From NCBI RefSeq assembly GCF_017354985.1, contig NZ_CP071501.1:3015001-3079000 (forward strand): a stretch of 64,000 bases of DNA, in the 5' to 3' direction. The translations under genes were made by a program, and so were the position numbers. Under the pieces are notes generated by a model. The model had not been told where the DNA came from, did not search any database, and saw only the letters and a list, made by a program, of their open reading frames with translations. Shown here one piece after another: positions 20,156-28,765 of this stretch (position 1 is its first letter; the number at the start of each line of letters is the position of its first letter). The DNA comes from Shewanella cyperi. GTDB lineage: Bacteria; Pseudomonadota; Gammaproteobacteria; Enterobacterales; Shewanellaceae.

Positions 20156-20557
20156 ATGCATGAACTGATAGACCAATTGCAGGAACTGAGTGAAACAGTG
20201 CCTGTGCCGCTGGAGCTGCCCAGCTTTGAGCAACTGGTGGAGATAGAGGAACAAATCCTGATCCCCCTGCCGGTTGAACTGAAAGAGTATTTGTTGCACG
20301 CCAGCGATGTGATTGTCGGTTGTCTGGAGCCGGTGACAGCCGCCGACCCTTTTTCACACACCTACTTACCGGAAGTGACCGCCTACGCCTGGTCCATTGG
20401 CCTGCCGCGGGATATGATCCCCATCTGTCAGCTGGGCGACAACTTTTACTGTATCGACCAGGAAGGTCAGGTACACTATTGGGCCCACGGTGACTTTACC
20501 GAAGATTATTGGGAATCCTTCTGGGCCTGGACCGAAGACGTCTGGTTACCAAGCTGA
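20156..20557 (+). CDS. SMI1/KNR4-family protein
   Basis: 133 residues from ATG at 20156, with GGGAG 6 bases upstream. The frame extends to 20078 without a ribosome site. It shows the family signature: an N-terminal helix followed by IPLPVELKEYLLHASDVIVG (about 40-59). The C-terminal part has LGDNFYCIDQEGQVHYW and ends with WTEDVW. SMI1/KNR4 (SUKH) proteins are often immunity partners of contact-dependent toxins. No toxin gene is adjacent here, so that role is not supported. The next gene follows after 21 bases on the same strand. Confidence 0.8.
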   Translation: MHELIDQLQELSETVPVPLELPSFEQLVEIEEQILIPLPVELKEYLLHASDVIVGCLEPVTAADPFSHTYLPEVTAYAWSIGLPRDMIPICQLGDNFYCIDQEGQVHYWAHGDFTEDYWESFWAWTEDVWLPS

Positions 20558-20578
20558 CATCCGATTGGAAATAAGATA

Positions 20579-21079
20579 ATGGCAAAAGATATCGGCTTGA
20601 ACGCCGTGGAAATGCAATACCTGCGCCTGTCGCTGGGGCTTACCCAGGCTCAGGTTGCCGACCTCACCCAAACAACTGAGGCAGAGGTACAGGCCTGGGA
20701 AGCAGCGTCCGCTGACGCCCCCGAATTGGCCCAGAAAAAACTGCTGGATTTGGACGACGTCATTGAAATGCAGGTGCTCAATACCTGTGATGGCATTGAA
20801 GCCCTGTTCAAGAAAGAACCCAAACGTCGCCTGGCCTTCGTGGTCTACCCCACTCAGGCCCTGTACCAGCAATATAATCCCGAGTTTCTCGGCACCCTGC
20901 CGCTGACCGAGTTGTACAACACTGCGGCCTGGCGCATTAAAAAGGAATGCAAGCTGGTGCTGGAGGTGGACGTCACCCTGGTACCGCTCAATGTGGATTC
21001 CTACAAAGCCTTTCGCGAAGCTCAGGGACTGGGTGAAAGCCGCGAAAGCCGCGCCAAATGGGCCGCGGCTCAGCTCTGA
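20579..21079 (+). CDS. HTH protein of DUF1870/YdiL type
   Basis: 166 residues. The N-terminus [20 protein letters not shown] (about 6-25) resembles a Cro/C1-type helix-turn-helix and the start of YdiL (DUF1870). Residues 60-166 are a mixed domain with the segment [15 protein letters not shown] binding is plausible but unproven. It is probably co-transcribed with the SMI1/KNR4-like gene. Its terminator lies inside the 3' end of the opposing glutathione transferase gene. Confidence 0.65.
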   Translation: MAKDIGLNAVEMQYLRLSLGLTQAQVADLTQTTEAEVQAWEAASADAPELAQKKLLDLDDVIEMQVLNTCDGIEALFKKEPKRRLAFVVYPTQALYQQYNPEFLGTLPLTELYNTAAWRIKKECKLVLEVDVTLVPLNVDSYKAFREAQGLGESRESRAKWAAAQL

Positions 21080-21088
21080 TCCCCGCCT

Positions 21089-21721
21089 TTACTGTGCTGA
21101 GGCGCTGGTCTTGTCCAGCGCCTTTTTCATTGCAGGACGGGCGCTCAGTCTGTCGCGATATGCCGCAAGTTTGGGCGGAATATCTTGCTCAAATACAGTG
21201 GCCCACAAGAGGGTATGGGCTAGCAAAATGTCCGCCACCTGGATCTGCTCCCCCAGCAGAAAGGGGCTGTCAGGCAACCAGTCTTCAGCTATTGCGGCTG
21301 CCTTATCAAACTCCCATACCGCGGTTGTCCGCACAGCCGGTACGCGCTGCGCTTCGGGCAGGGCAAACTTGTGCTTACCCATGGTCCACAACGGCTGTTC
21401 CAACTCGGTGATGATATAACTTAGCCACTGATAATGACGTGCCGCAGCAGCAGTGCCGGCATCAGGAAGCCACTGGCCGGCACCATATTTCTCCGCCAGA
21501 TACATCATGATGGCTGCGGACTCGGTCAACACCAATTCACCATCGCGAATGACAGGCACCTTGCCGCAGGGATTGAGCGCCAGAAAGGACTCGGTGCGGT
21601 TATCGCCCCTGGCGAAATCGATATAATGAAACTCCCACGGGATCCCAAGCTCCTCCAGTAACCAGGAGATCCGCAATGCCCGACTGCGGGGCGTACCATA
21701 AAGCTCAATCATATTTGCCAT
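21089..21721 (-). CDS. Glutathione S-transferase family protein
   Basis: 210 residues. The thioredoxin-fold N-domain (about 1-80) contains IELYGTPRSRALRISWLLEEL with the active-site Ser region, the cis-Pro motif GKVPVIRDG (about 52-60) and the glutathione-binding ESAAIMMYLAEKY (about 66-78). An all-helical C-domain follows. It probably conjugates or reduces electrophiles with glutathione; the substrate is unknown. Its final ten codons double as the terminator of the opposing gene. Confidence 0.9.
   Translation of the reverse strand: MANMIELYGTPRSRALRISWLLEELGIPWEFHYIDFARGDNRTESFLALNPCGKVPVIRDGELVLTESAAIMMYLAEKYGAGQWLPDAGTAAAARHYQWLSYIITELEQPLWTMGKHKFALPEAQRVPAVRTTAVWEFDKAAAIAEDWLPDSPFLLGEQIQVADILLAHTLLWATVFEQDIPPKLAAYRDRLSARPAMKKALDKTSASAQ
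21101..21127 (+). terminator. Terminator of the SMI1-HTH pair, inside the opposing gene
   Basis: Stem GGCGCTGG / CCAGCGCC with a 6-base loop, followed by TTTTT on the plus strand. It lies within the last codons of the minus-strand glutathione transferase gene. Confidence 0.8.
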
Positions 21722-21781
21722 CCTTTTGCTTAATAAACCATTTGATTAACGCAGAATATCCAAGTCTAGATGAGACAAATA

Positions 21782-21806
21782 AAAACGGCGCCAAAGGCGC
21801 CGTTTT
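21782..21806 (-). terminator. Terminator of the TonB receptor gene
   Basis: An 11-bp stem AAAACGGCGCC / GGCGCCGTTTT with loop AAA, and T-rich beyond it on the minus strand. It lies 17 bases after the stop at 21824. Confidence 0.88.
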
Positions 21807-21823
21807 CAGCTTCAGGTAGCGCG

Positions 21824-24403
21824 TTAGAAGTTCACCTGTACCTTGGTATAGATGTAACGACCCATTGGGTTATGCACAGAAATCACATAACCATAGAGAT
21901 CGGTATCTCCATCACCGATAGCAAATGGTGGCTCCTCATCCAGCAGGTTGTTCACACCCACGGTCCACTTGACAGTGTCGTTGAAGCGGTATGATGCAGA
22001 GGCATCCACCAGCACCTGAGAATCAACCATGCGTGACTGATACCAATCGAAGTCCAGAGTGCCATCAAAGTCAATATCCGGTGTATCTTCGAACTCACCA
22101 ACATAACTGACGTTCAAGTTGGCAGCGAAATTATCCATGGTCCAATTGGATGTGAGCAACCACCTGTTCAGTGGGTACTTGTATTCGCCGGTCCAGTCAC
22201 GACCATCTTTTTCAAAATTGATCAGATAGCTGTATTCCAAGCCAAACTTGAGGTCACCATAGCTGTCAAGTTCAAAACCATAGTGGGCGGACAAGTCTAT
22301 GCCTTCCACTTCCTGAGAACTGATATTGATAAAGCTTGAGTGGATCACATCAATTGGCCCCAGAGTTTGGCCTGGTTGAGGTGTCAAGCGTTCACAAATG
22401 CTACTGTTCTGGTCGTTACAGTTGGCAGCATAAATCTGGCCTAATGGTTGTTTATCAATCTTGTTGTCTTGAGTAATGCTGTAATAGTCAAGACCTATGT
22501 CCATGCGCTGACTTGGTGCCCAAATGACCCCCAGGTTCCAGGTTTTGGACTCTTCGGGATCCAAATCTGAGTTACCGGCAAAGACTGTGTTGTAATCAAG
22601 AGCCTTACAATCCACATTGTCTGAAGCACAGCGATAGGAATCGATAAAGAAGCTACTCTCTTCTGAAGGGCCCAAACCTATTTGTGCCAAGGAAGGTGCA
22701 CGGAAACCAGTTGACCAGGAACCACGGGCAGTAATGTCTTCGGTGACGCCCCATTGGAAGGCAATTTTCGGATTGGTAGTTGAACCAAAGTCGCTGTAAT
22801 GATCGTAACGACCGGCGACATCTACTTCAAAGTTATCGGCAACAGGAATAGAGAATTCCATGTAAGCCGCCCACTGATCCCTTGATGCCGCAGCAGAAAC
22901 AGCTTCGGTGCCGAATATCAGCCCACGCTGGAACTGATCATCAGGTACGTCACTGACGTCTTCCTCGCGGTACTCCATACCCGCAGCCAGCATGATGTCC
23001 CGGTCACCTATTGTGAAGGCCTGACCTGTGATACTGGCATCATAAGAAGTCATATGCGACGTACCCTGACGCACCAGGCTGGTGGTGATGGCATCAATCA
23101 CTTCAGGGGAGTTAATGGTGCCACCAAAGGGGTTGTAGCGACCGGCATCAATTTCAGCCTGAAGGAAGTCTACACGCACCCAACCCTGACTGCGGTCGCC
23201 TGTTTGGGTGGACTCACTGCGCCCCTTCTGAGCGGACACTTCCCAGTCCCACTCGTTCAGGGTGCCACGAAGGCCAAGCACCATACGCATGGTATCGGAC
23301 TCGATATCCCAACGACGTGGGCCCGCATCTACTGTACGGAAACGACCAATGTCGATATCCATTCCAAACGGATTATTGGGATGTGAGCCGGGCACTGTCA
23401 GACCTGCATCTTCATCCAATGGCGTCGCTGCGCCGCCGGCCTTGGAGGTATTGTGTTGAGCAGCCAGCTCCATAAAGCCGGTCACATCATCACTGAAATG
23501 ATATTCAAATTGACCTATAGCCCCGACACGCTCCGCCTCAGGGATAACCAGGTTGTATGGGCCGTAATCAAACACGCAAACTTCATCGTCAACATTTTGA
23601 TTTGGCGGACATGCAGGGTCGATCGTAATCTCGCCATCAACATAGAAATACCCGGGGAAGCCGCGGGAAGAACGGAAATCTTCACCACCATAGGGGCTTT
23701 GATTGGCTGTACCAAAACGGCCCAGCTCATCGGCTCCTAAAGTACTGTTTTTGAAGTAGTCAACAATGACCGAAGCACTGCCTTTTTCAGACTTGGTACC
23801 CCAAACCATGCTGGCGGTTTTTTCATCATAACTTGTGCCTGAAGCCTCACCATAGCCCAGGTTAATTTCCAGGCCCTCAATGTCTTTTTTGAGGATGATG
23901 TTCACCACGCCGGCGATGGCATCGGAGCCATAAATGGCCGAGGCGCCGTCTTTCAGAATATCGATACGCTCAATGGCAGATACCGGGATGTTGTTGATAT
24001 CAACAAAAGAATTGGTAATACCTTCGGCAAAAGAACTGATTGTTGCACGACGACCGTTAATCAGTACCAGGGTCGCATCAGGGCCAAGGCCACGCAAACT
24101 GATAGAGGCGGCGCCGTTGGCAGTGGAATCCTGACTGTTACCTCTGGTAGAGAAGGCTCCTGAACCGTTGGCGGGCATGCGCTCCAGCAACTGTTGCAGG
24201 TTGTCGAAGCCCATGTTGGCAATGTCGTCTTTGTCGATTGACTGGATAGGAGAAGGACCTTCGATATCGGTACGCTTGATGCGAGAACCGGTCACTTCGA
24301 TACGTTCAACCTTGGCACCATCATCCGCAGCAAACACCATTGAGGGCATGGCAAATGCGACGGCCAGTGCGCAGGCACTTGGCATTAACAGAGGTCTTTT
24401 CAT
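21824..24403 (-). CDS. TonB-dependent outer-membrane receptor
   Basis: 859 residues with a signal peptide (about 1-25). The mature N-terminus VERIEVTGSRIKRTDIEGPSP contains a TonB-box-like IEVTG. The plug domain (about 50-165) includes ISLRGLGPDATLVLINGRR and AIYGSDAIAGVVNIILKK. The rest is a beta-barrel ending in an aromatic-rich strand YIYTKVQVNF with C-terminal Phe. This TonB subfamily (GSRIKR type) is common in Shewanella and often has unknown or peptide/carbohydrate ligands. No uptake operon is adjacent. It is divergent from the serine hydrolase gene, 117 bp away. Confidence 0.93.
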   Translation of the reverse strand: MKRPLLMPSACALAVAFAMPSMVFAADDGAKVERIEVTGSRIKRTDIEGPSPIQSIDKDDIANMGFDNLQQLLERMPANGSGAFSTRGNSQDSTANGAASISLRGLGPDATLVLINGRRATISSFAEGITNSFVDINNIPVSAIERIDILKDGASAIYGSDAIAGVVNIILKKDIEGLEINLGYGEASGTSYDEKTASMVWGTKSEKGSASVIVDYFKNSTLGADELGRFGTANQSPYGGEDFRSSRGFPGYFYVDGEITIDPACPPNQNVDDEVCVFDYGPYNLVIPEAERVGAIGQFEYHFSDDVTGFMELAAQHNTSKAGGAATPLDEDAGLTVPGSHPNNPFGMDIDIGRFRTVDAGPRRWDIESDTMRMVLGLRGTLNEWDWEVSAQKGRSESTQTGDRSQGWVRVDFLQAEIDAGRYNPFGGTINSPEVIDAITTSLVRQGTSHMTSYDASITGQAFTIGDRDIMLAAGMEYREEDVSDVPDDQFQRGLIFGTEAVSAAASRDQWAAYMEFSIPVADNFEVDVAGRYDHYSDFGSTTNPKIAFQWGVTEDITARGSWSTGFRAPSLAQIGLGPSEESSFFIDSYRCASDNVDCKALDYNTVFAGNSDLDPEESKTWNLGVIWAPSQRMDIGLDYYSITQDNKIDKQPLGQIYAANCNDQNSSICERLTPQPGQTLGPIDVIHSSFINISSQEVEGIDLSAHYGFELDSYGDLKFGLEYSYLINFEKDGRDWTGEYKYPLNRWLLTSNWTMDNFAANLNVSYVGEFEDTPDIDFDGTLDFDWYQSRMVDSQVLVDASASYRFNDTVKWTVGVNNLLDEEPPFAIGDGDTDLYGYVISVHNPMGRYIYTKVQVNF

Positions 24404-24520
24404 GATCTTCCCTAACTGAATTGATTATTGTTTTATTCGCCGAAGTACAGCATGCTGCCGCCGACGATTGTTGATTTGCACCTCTAAGTTAATAACAAAA
24501 GATACAAAGTCAATCCATTT

Positions 24521-25648
24521 ATGCAACACACCACCCACTCATACGGTAACCAAATGTATAAATCAGCACCTTATTTAACCTGCTGTTCACAAACAAAAAA
24601 CATTCAGACAACGAGCCATGTGCTTGGATGGACCCAATTGACAACACAGTTGATGGCCCTTGTATTCCTGTTCGCTACCAAAGTAGCTTGCGCCGACACG
24701 GCGCAGCAGCTCGATGCCCTGGTCAAACAGGATGGGCGGGATTTCAGCGGCGTGATTCTCGTGCGTCAGGGTGACAGGGAGCTGGCCCTCAGAACCTATG
24801 GCGAGGGTATCAATGCAGACTCCCTCTTTATCCTGGGGTCACTTTCCAAGCAAGTATTCGCCACCGCCGCACTTAAAGCCGTGGACCTCAAGCTCTTTAC
24901 ACTGTCAGACTCAGTAAACAGCGCCCTGCCCGAGGCATTGCAATCGACCAATCCTGTATCCATAACCCAATTGCTGAGTCATACCTCAGGGATAGACAAG
25001 TCAGGTAACAAGTTAAACGGCTCACCGGGTAACGGCTTTGAATACAGCAATGCCAATTACCAGATTGCCGCCCACTGGCTGGCGAACTTGCAGGGACAAA
25101 GTACTGTTGCCACACTGCAGTCCTTATTTCAGACTAACCAGTTGGACTTGCTGGCCGACACAGGTACTGTGCAAGAGATAAAAGCCCGCCATCCGCGCCT
25201 GGCATTGGGAAGGTTACAAAAAGATGGGCAGTGGTTGCCCATACCGGCGGACTTCAGCAGTACGGATGTCAGTCTGGCCTCGGGAACCCTGATAGGCAGT
25301 GCCAGGGGCTTCGCCGACTTCCAGCAAAAGTTGCACACAGGTGCCCTGCTGTCCGATGCAAGTTATCGGGATATGCTCACCCCCAGAGCCACTCGTCCCC
25401 ACAGCTGGGGAGAATTGGGTTACGGTTTGGGGGTGCAGATAGGCCAGGGGGTGAGGGAAATCAGCCACAGCGGCTATGTCCCCGGTTATATGACCACGGC
25501 CGTTTATTATCCCGACAGCCAATTACAATTGGTGGTGCTGGAAAACAGTGCCTGGGATCTCAAGGATCCACAGTGGACCTTCGCCCTGCACGATGCGCTG
25601 CATCAATGGGTGCTGAATCTGGCGCAAAAAGGCCCTTTGGAAAAATAA
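24521..25648 (+). CDS. Serine beta-lactamase-like hydrolase (class C / penicillin-binding fold)
   Basis: 375 residues at the longest. Catalytic motifs are SLSK (nucleophile Ser and Lys, about 108), YSN (about 173) and HSG (about 319), in the order and spacing of class C beta-lactamase/esterase family proteins. A hydrophobic export segment LMALVFLFATKVACA lies at about 44-58, so the true start is probably later than 24521 (candidates: ATG 24554, GTG 24620, ATG 24653). None has a clear ribosome site. The activity could be peptidase, esterase or D-amino peptide hydrolase; resistance should not be assumed. Confidence 0.82.
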   Translation: MQHTTHSYGNQMYKSAPYLTCCSQTKNIQTTSHVLGWTQLTTQLMALVFLFATKVACADTAQQLDALVKQDGRDFSGVILVRQGDRELALRTYGEGINADSLFILGSLSKQVFATAALKAVDLKLFTLSDSVNSALPEALQSTNPVSITQLLSHTSGIDKSGNKLNGSPGNGFEYSNANYQIAAHWLANLQGQSTVATLQSLFQTNQLDLLADTGTVQEIKARHPRLALGRLQKDGQWLPIPADFSSTDVSLASGTLIGSARGFADFQQKLHTGALLSDASYRDMLTPRATRPHSWGELGYGLGVQIGQGVREISHSGYVPGYMTTAVYYPDSQLQLVVLENSAWDLKDPQWTFALHDALHQWVLNLAQKGPLEK

Positions 25649-25734
25649 ATGCAACGGCGCGAATAAGGTTCAGTGCTATAATGGCCCGCTTTTTGGGTCT
25701 CCCCAAATAACAGTGCCAAAATAACAGGATTGAC

Positions 25735-26196
25735 ATGACCAACAACGATATTCTGCGCCGCTTGCGCTTCATTTTTGACTTCAGCAATTCCAAGGTCATC
25801 AAGATTTTTGCCAAGGTGCAACAAGACATGGCCGAAGACAGGCTTCTGGCCATGTTGAAGAAAGAGGAAGAAGATGGTTACAGCGCCTGCAACGATATTA
25901 CCCTATGCCAGTTCCTTGATGGACTCATATTGGACAAGCGCGGCCTCAAACCAGGCGCCGAACTTCCCAAACCAACGGCACTGAACAACAACCTGATATT
26001 CAAGAAGCTGCGCATCGCTCTCGAACTCAAGGAAGAAGATATCATCGCCATTCTGAAACTGGCGGATTTCAACCTTGGCAAGTCCGAGCTCGGTGCCCTG
26101 TTCCGCAATCCGGATCACAAGCACTTCAAACCCTGTGGCGATCAGATACTGCGCAATTTCCTCAAAGGCCTGTCACTGAAACACAGGGGGCTCTAA
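25735..26196 (+). CDS. DUF1456 family protein (YehS-like)
   Basis: 153 residues made of two homologous halves. The first starts NNDILRRLRFIFDF and the second NNNLIFKKLRIALEL, and each is followed by a (M/L)-x-KxEEx-type or similar helix. The second half ends HFKPCGDQILRNFLKGL. This duplicated helical layout is DUF1456. The function is unknown. AGGA lies 5 bases before the start, and a terminator follows at 26214. Confidence 0.88.
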   Translation: MTNNDILRRLRFIFDFSNSKVIKIFAKVQQDMAEDRLLAMLKKEEEDGYSACNDITLCQFLDGLILDKRGLKPGAELPKPTALNNNLIFKKLRIALELKEEDIIAILKLADFNLGKSELGALFRNPDHKHFKPCGDQILRNFLKGLSLKHRGL

Positions 26197-26213
26197 TCCC
26201 CCGTCCCCACGGA

Positions 26214-26241
26214 AAAAAGCACGGCCAAGACCGTGCTTTTT
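26214..26241. terminator. Terminator after the DUF1456 gene
   Basis: An 11-bp stem AAAAAGCACGG / CCGTGCTTTTT with a 6-base loop. Confidence 0.88.
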
Positions 26242-26416
26242 CGTACCTTATCGCTCCTGCTTGCGCCTTGATATATATCAGATGTTTTAAACAGCCATTC
26301 GTCAAAAGCCCGAGAATTTTTCAACAACATGGCGCACCAATAAAGCCAAAACATGTTACTCTCTGAGCCATTGACAGCCGCTTACAAACAACGAATAAAT
26401 CAAACCAAGGTAACCT

Positions 26417-28105
26417 ATGGACGATAATAAACGCCCCCTATATCTTCCGTTTGCCGGACCTGCGATCCTCGAAGCCCCTCTGATCAACAAGGGCAGCGCA
26501 TTCACCGAAGAAGAGCGGATGTTCTTCAATCTCGAAGGCCTGTTACCCCATGTGATTGAAACTATTGAAGAGCAAGCCTCGCGGGCCTACGATCAGTTCC
26601 GCAGTTTCAGCAACGATCTGGATAAACACATTTACCTGCGCAATATTCAGGACACCAACGAAACCCTGTTCTATCGCCTGGTGCAAAACCACATTACCGA
26701 GATGATGCCCATCATCTACACCCCCACAGTGGGGTTGGCCTGTGAGCGCTTCTCCAAAAACTATCGCCGCAACCGGGGCTTGTTTATCTCCTATCCCAAC
26801 AAGGACAGGATCGACGACATACTCAACAATTCCACCCGCCACAAGGTGAAGATCATAGTGGTCACCGACGGTGAACGTATCCTGGGTCTGGGCGATCAGG
26901 GCATTGGCGGCATGGGGATCCCTATCGGCAAGTTGTCCCTGTACACCAGTTGCGGCGGCATCAGTCCCGCCTACACCCTGCCCATTACCCTGGACGTGGG
27001 GACCGATAATCCGCATCTGCTGGAAGACCCCATGTACATGGGTTGGCGCCACCAAAGGATCGGCGGAGAAGAGTATGCCGAGTTTATCGAAGCCTTCCTC
27101 GAAGCCGTTTATCGTCGCTGGCCGGATGTGCTGATCCAGTTCGAAGATTTCGCTCAGAAGAATGCCATGCCTTTGCTGGAGCGTTACAAGGACAAATATT
27201 GCTGTTTTAACGACGATATTCAGGGCACGGCTGCGGTAACCGTCGGCTCACTGCTGGCCGCCAGTAAAGCCGCCGGCACCCAGCTCAGCCAGCAACGCAT
27301 TGCCTTCCTCGGCGCCGGCAGCGCCGGCTGTGGTATCGCCGAAGCCATAGTGGCCCAGATGGTCTCTGAAGGCATAAGCGACGAACAGGCCCGCCGCCAG
27401 GTATTCATGGTCGACCGCTGGGGACTGCTGCTCGACAACATGCCCAACCTGTTGCCCTTCCAGCAAAAGCTGGCCCAGAAGTGCGCCAACCTCGGCAACT
27501 GGCAAAACTTCAGCGACAATATGTCTTTGCTGGATGTGGTCAATAACGCCAAACCGACAGTGTTGATTGGCGTTTCCGGTGCACCGGGCCTGTTCACGGA
27601 AGAAATTATCCGCGCCATGCACAGCCATTGCGAGCGACCAATAGTGTTCCCACTGTCAAACCCAACCAGCAGGGTCGAAGCAACGCCCAAGGACATACTC
27701 CATTGGACCAATGGTCAGGCGCTGGTGGCGACCGGCAGTCCGTTTGAACCCGTAGTCATTGAAGGTGAAACCTACGAGATTGCCCAGTGCAACAACAGCT
27801 TTATCTTCCCCGGCATTGGCCTTGGCGTACTGGCCAGCGGCGCCAAGCGTGTGTCCGATGAGATGTTAATGGCCTCCAGCCGCGCCCTGGCAGAATGTTC
27901 ACCGCTGGCTATCAATGGCAGTGGCGCACTGTTGCCAAGACTGGAAGACATTCATCAGGTCAGCAAGCATATCGCCTTTGCCGTGGCCAAGGTGGCGGTG
28001 CAGCAGGGACTGGCTCTGGATACCACGGATGAACTGCTGGTGCAGTCCATCGAAAATAACTTCTGGTATCCCGAATACCGTCGCTACAAGCGCACCTCGT
28101 TCTGA
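26417..28105 (+). CDS. maeA: NAD-dependent malic enzyme (oxaloacetate-decarboxylating)
   Basis: 562 residues, the size of the E. coli SfcA/MaeA class. The malate-binding half has [17 protein letters not shown] (about 96-112) and [11 protein letters not shown], and the metal/substrate motif [12 protein letters not shown] (about 263-274). The NAD half has a Rossmann motif [12 protein letters not shown] (about 300-311) and [14 protein letters not shown]. It converts malate to pyruvate and CO2, feeding pyruvate during growth on organic acids. AAGG lies upstream of the ATG. It is a single gene with its own terminator. Confidence 0.95.
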   Translation: MDDNKRPLYLPFAGPAILEAPLINKGSAFTEEERMFFNLEGLLPHVIETIEEQASRAYDQFRSFSNDLDKHIYLRNIQDTNETLFYRLVQNHITEMMPIIYTPTVGLACERFSKNYRRNRGLFISYPNKDRIDDILNNSTRHKVKIIVVTDGERILGLGDQGIGGMGIPIGKLSLYTSCGGISPAYTLPITLDVGTDNPHLLEDPMYMGWRHQRIGGEEYAEFIEAFLEAVYRRWPDVLIQFEDFAQKNAMPLLERYKDKYCCFNDDIQGTAAVTVGSLLAASKAAGTQLSQQRIAFLGAGSAGCGIAEAIVAQMVSEGISDEQARRQVFMVDRWGLLLDNMPNLLPFQQKLAQKCANLGNWQNFSDNMSLLDVVNNAKPTVLIGVSGAPGLFTEEIIRAMHSHCERPIVFPLSNPTSRVEATPKDILHWTNGQALVATGSPFEPVVIEGETYEIAQCNNSFIFPGIGLGVLASGAKRVSDEMLMASSRALAECSPLAINGSGALLPRLEDIHQVSKHIAFAVAKVAVQQGLALDTTDELLVQSIENNFWYPEYRRYKRTSF

Positions 28106-28110
28106 CAACA

Positions 28111-28139
28111 AAACGCCCGGCTTAGCCGGGCGTTTTTTT
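28111..28139. terminator. Terminator between maeA and the convergent small gene
   Basis: An 11-bp stem AAACGCCCGGC / GCCGGGCGTTT with loop TTA, then a T run on the plus strand and A-rich sequence before it. The run overlaps the stop codon of the minus-strand gene at 28138. Confidence 0.9.
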
Positions 28140-28572
28140 ACTCTGCCATCACCTGGCGCATGCTATTAAACATGCTTCTGTCTGTCCTGGCCTTTTTAAC
28201 CTTGCGCACACTCTCTTTCAGCGCGGCATCGGCCACTTTCACAAACAATCCGCCGTATTCCTTTTCCTCTATTGCCGCATCGGTATCTTCCATCTCAGAA
28301 ATATCCCGCGCCAGAATACTCAACTGTAACCAGGCATTGGCCAGGTAGAAACCATGAAAAGCAGCGCGCTCGAACAAACCGGCAGCGCTTTTGGGCAAGG
28401 CATCCCAGGCCGCAGCAAAACGGCCGTCCGCGTCGGCCAACAGCTCTTCACACAGGCTGCGGTAAGCATCCCGCAGAGCCTCGGGCATTCTGTCCAAAGC
28501 TATAACCTTGCCGGCGACATTGTCTGCAATTTTGAAAGCTTGTTCACGGTATGCGGAAGAAATATCTGTCAT
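28138..28572 (-). CDS. Hypothetical helical protein
   Basis: 144 residues from ATG at 28572, with GAGG 5 bases upstream; a start at 28611 is rejected. The sequence is soluble, has no signal peptide, and is mostly helical (for example [18 protein letters not shown] and [18 protein letters not shown]). I do not recognise a family with confidence. It faces maeA and is separated from the divergent TPR-GGDEF gene by about 190 bp. Confidence 0.75.
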   Translation of the reverse strand: MTDISSAYREQAFKIADNVAGKVIALDRMPEALRDAYRSLCEELLADADGRFAAAWDALPKSAAGLFERAAFHGFYLANAWLQLSILARDISEMEDTDAAIEEKEYGGLFVKVADAALKESVRKVKKARTDRSMFNSMRQVMAE

Positions 28573-28709
28573 TTTGACCTCAGAATCTAGGGCCTCTGCC
28601 CCATACGGCATAAAAAGTGCCTTATACCGATTTTGGCCACCAAAGGCAAAAATACATTTGTGATAAAGCCTAATTGTTAACAGATATTACTGGCCAAACA
28701 ACACCCAGG

Positions 28710-28744
28710 CCGGTTATCCTTAACCGGTTGGTAACAAATATAAT
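28710..28744 (+). promoter_or_regulatory. Promoter with overlapping inverted repeat upstream of the TPR-GGDEF gene
   Basis: A perfect TATAAT (28739-28744) has no good -35. In the -35 place is an inverted repeat CCGGTTA-N4-TAACCGG (28710-28727). This layout suggests a regulator-dependent promoter. It is read from sequence only. Confidence 0.5.
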
Positions 28745-28765
28745 AACAAAGGTAGACTCGATTTC

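Noticed and set aside
24521..25648. Antibiotic resistance beta-lactamase
   Set aside because: The motifs are those of the broad serine hydrolase family, not specific to class C resistance enzymes.
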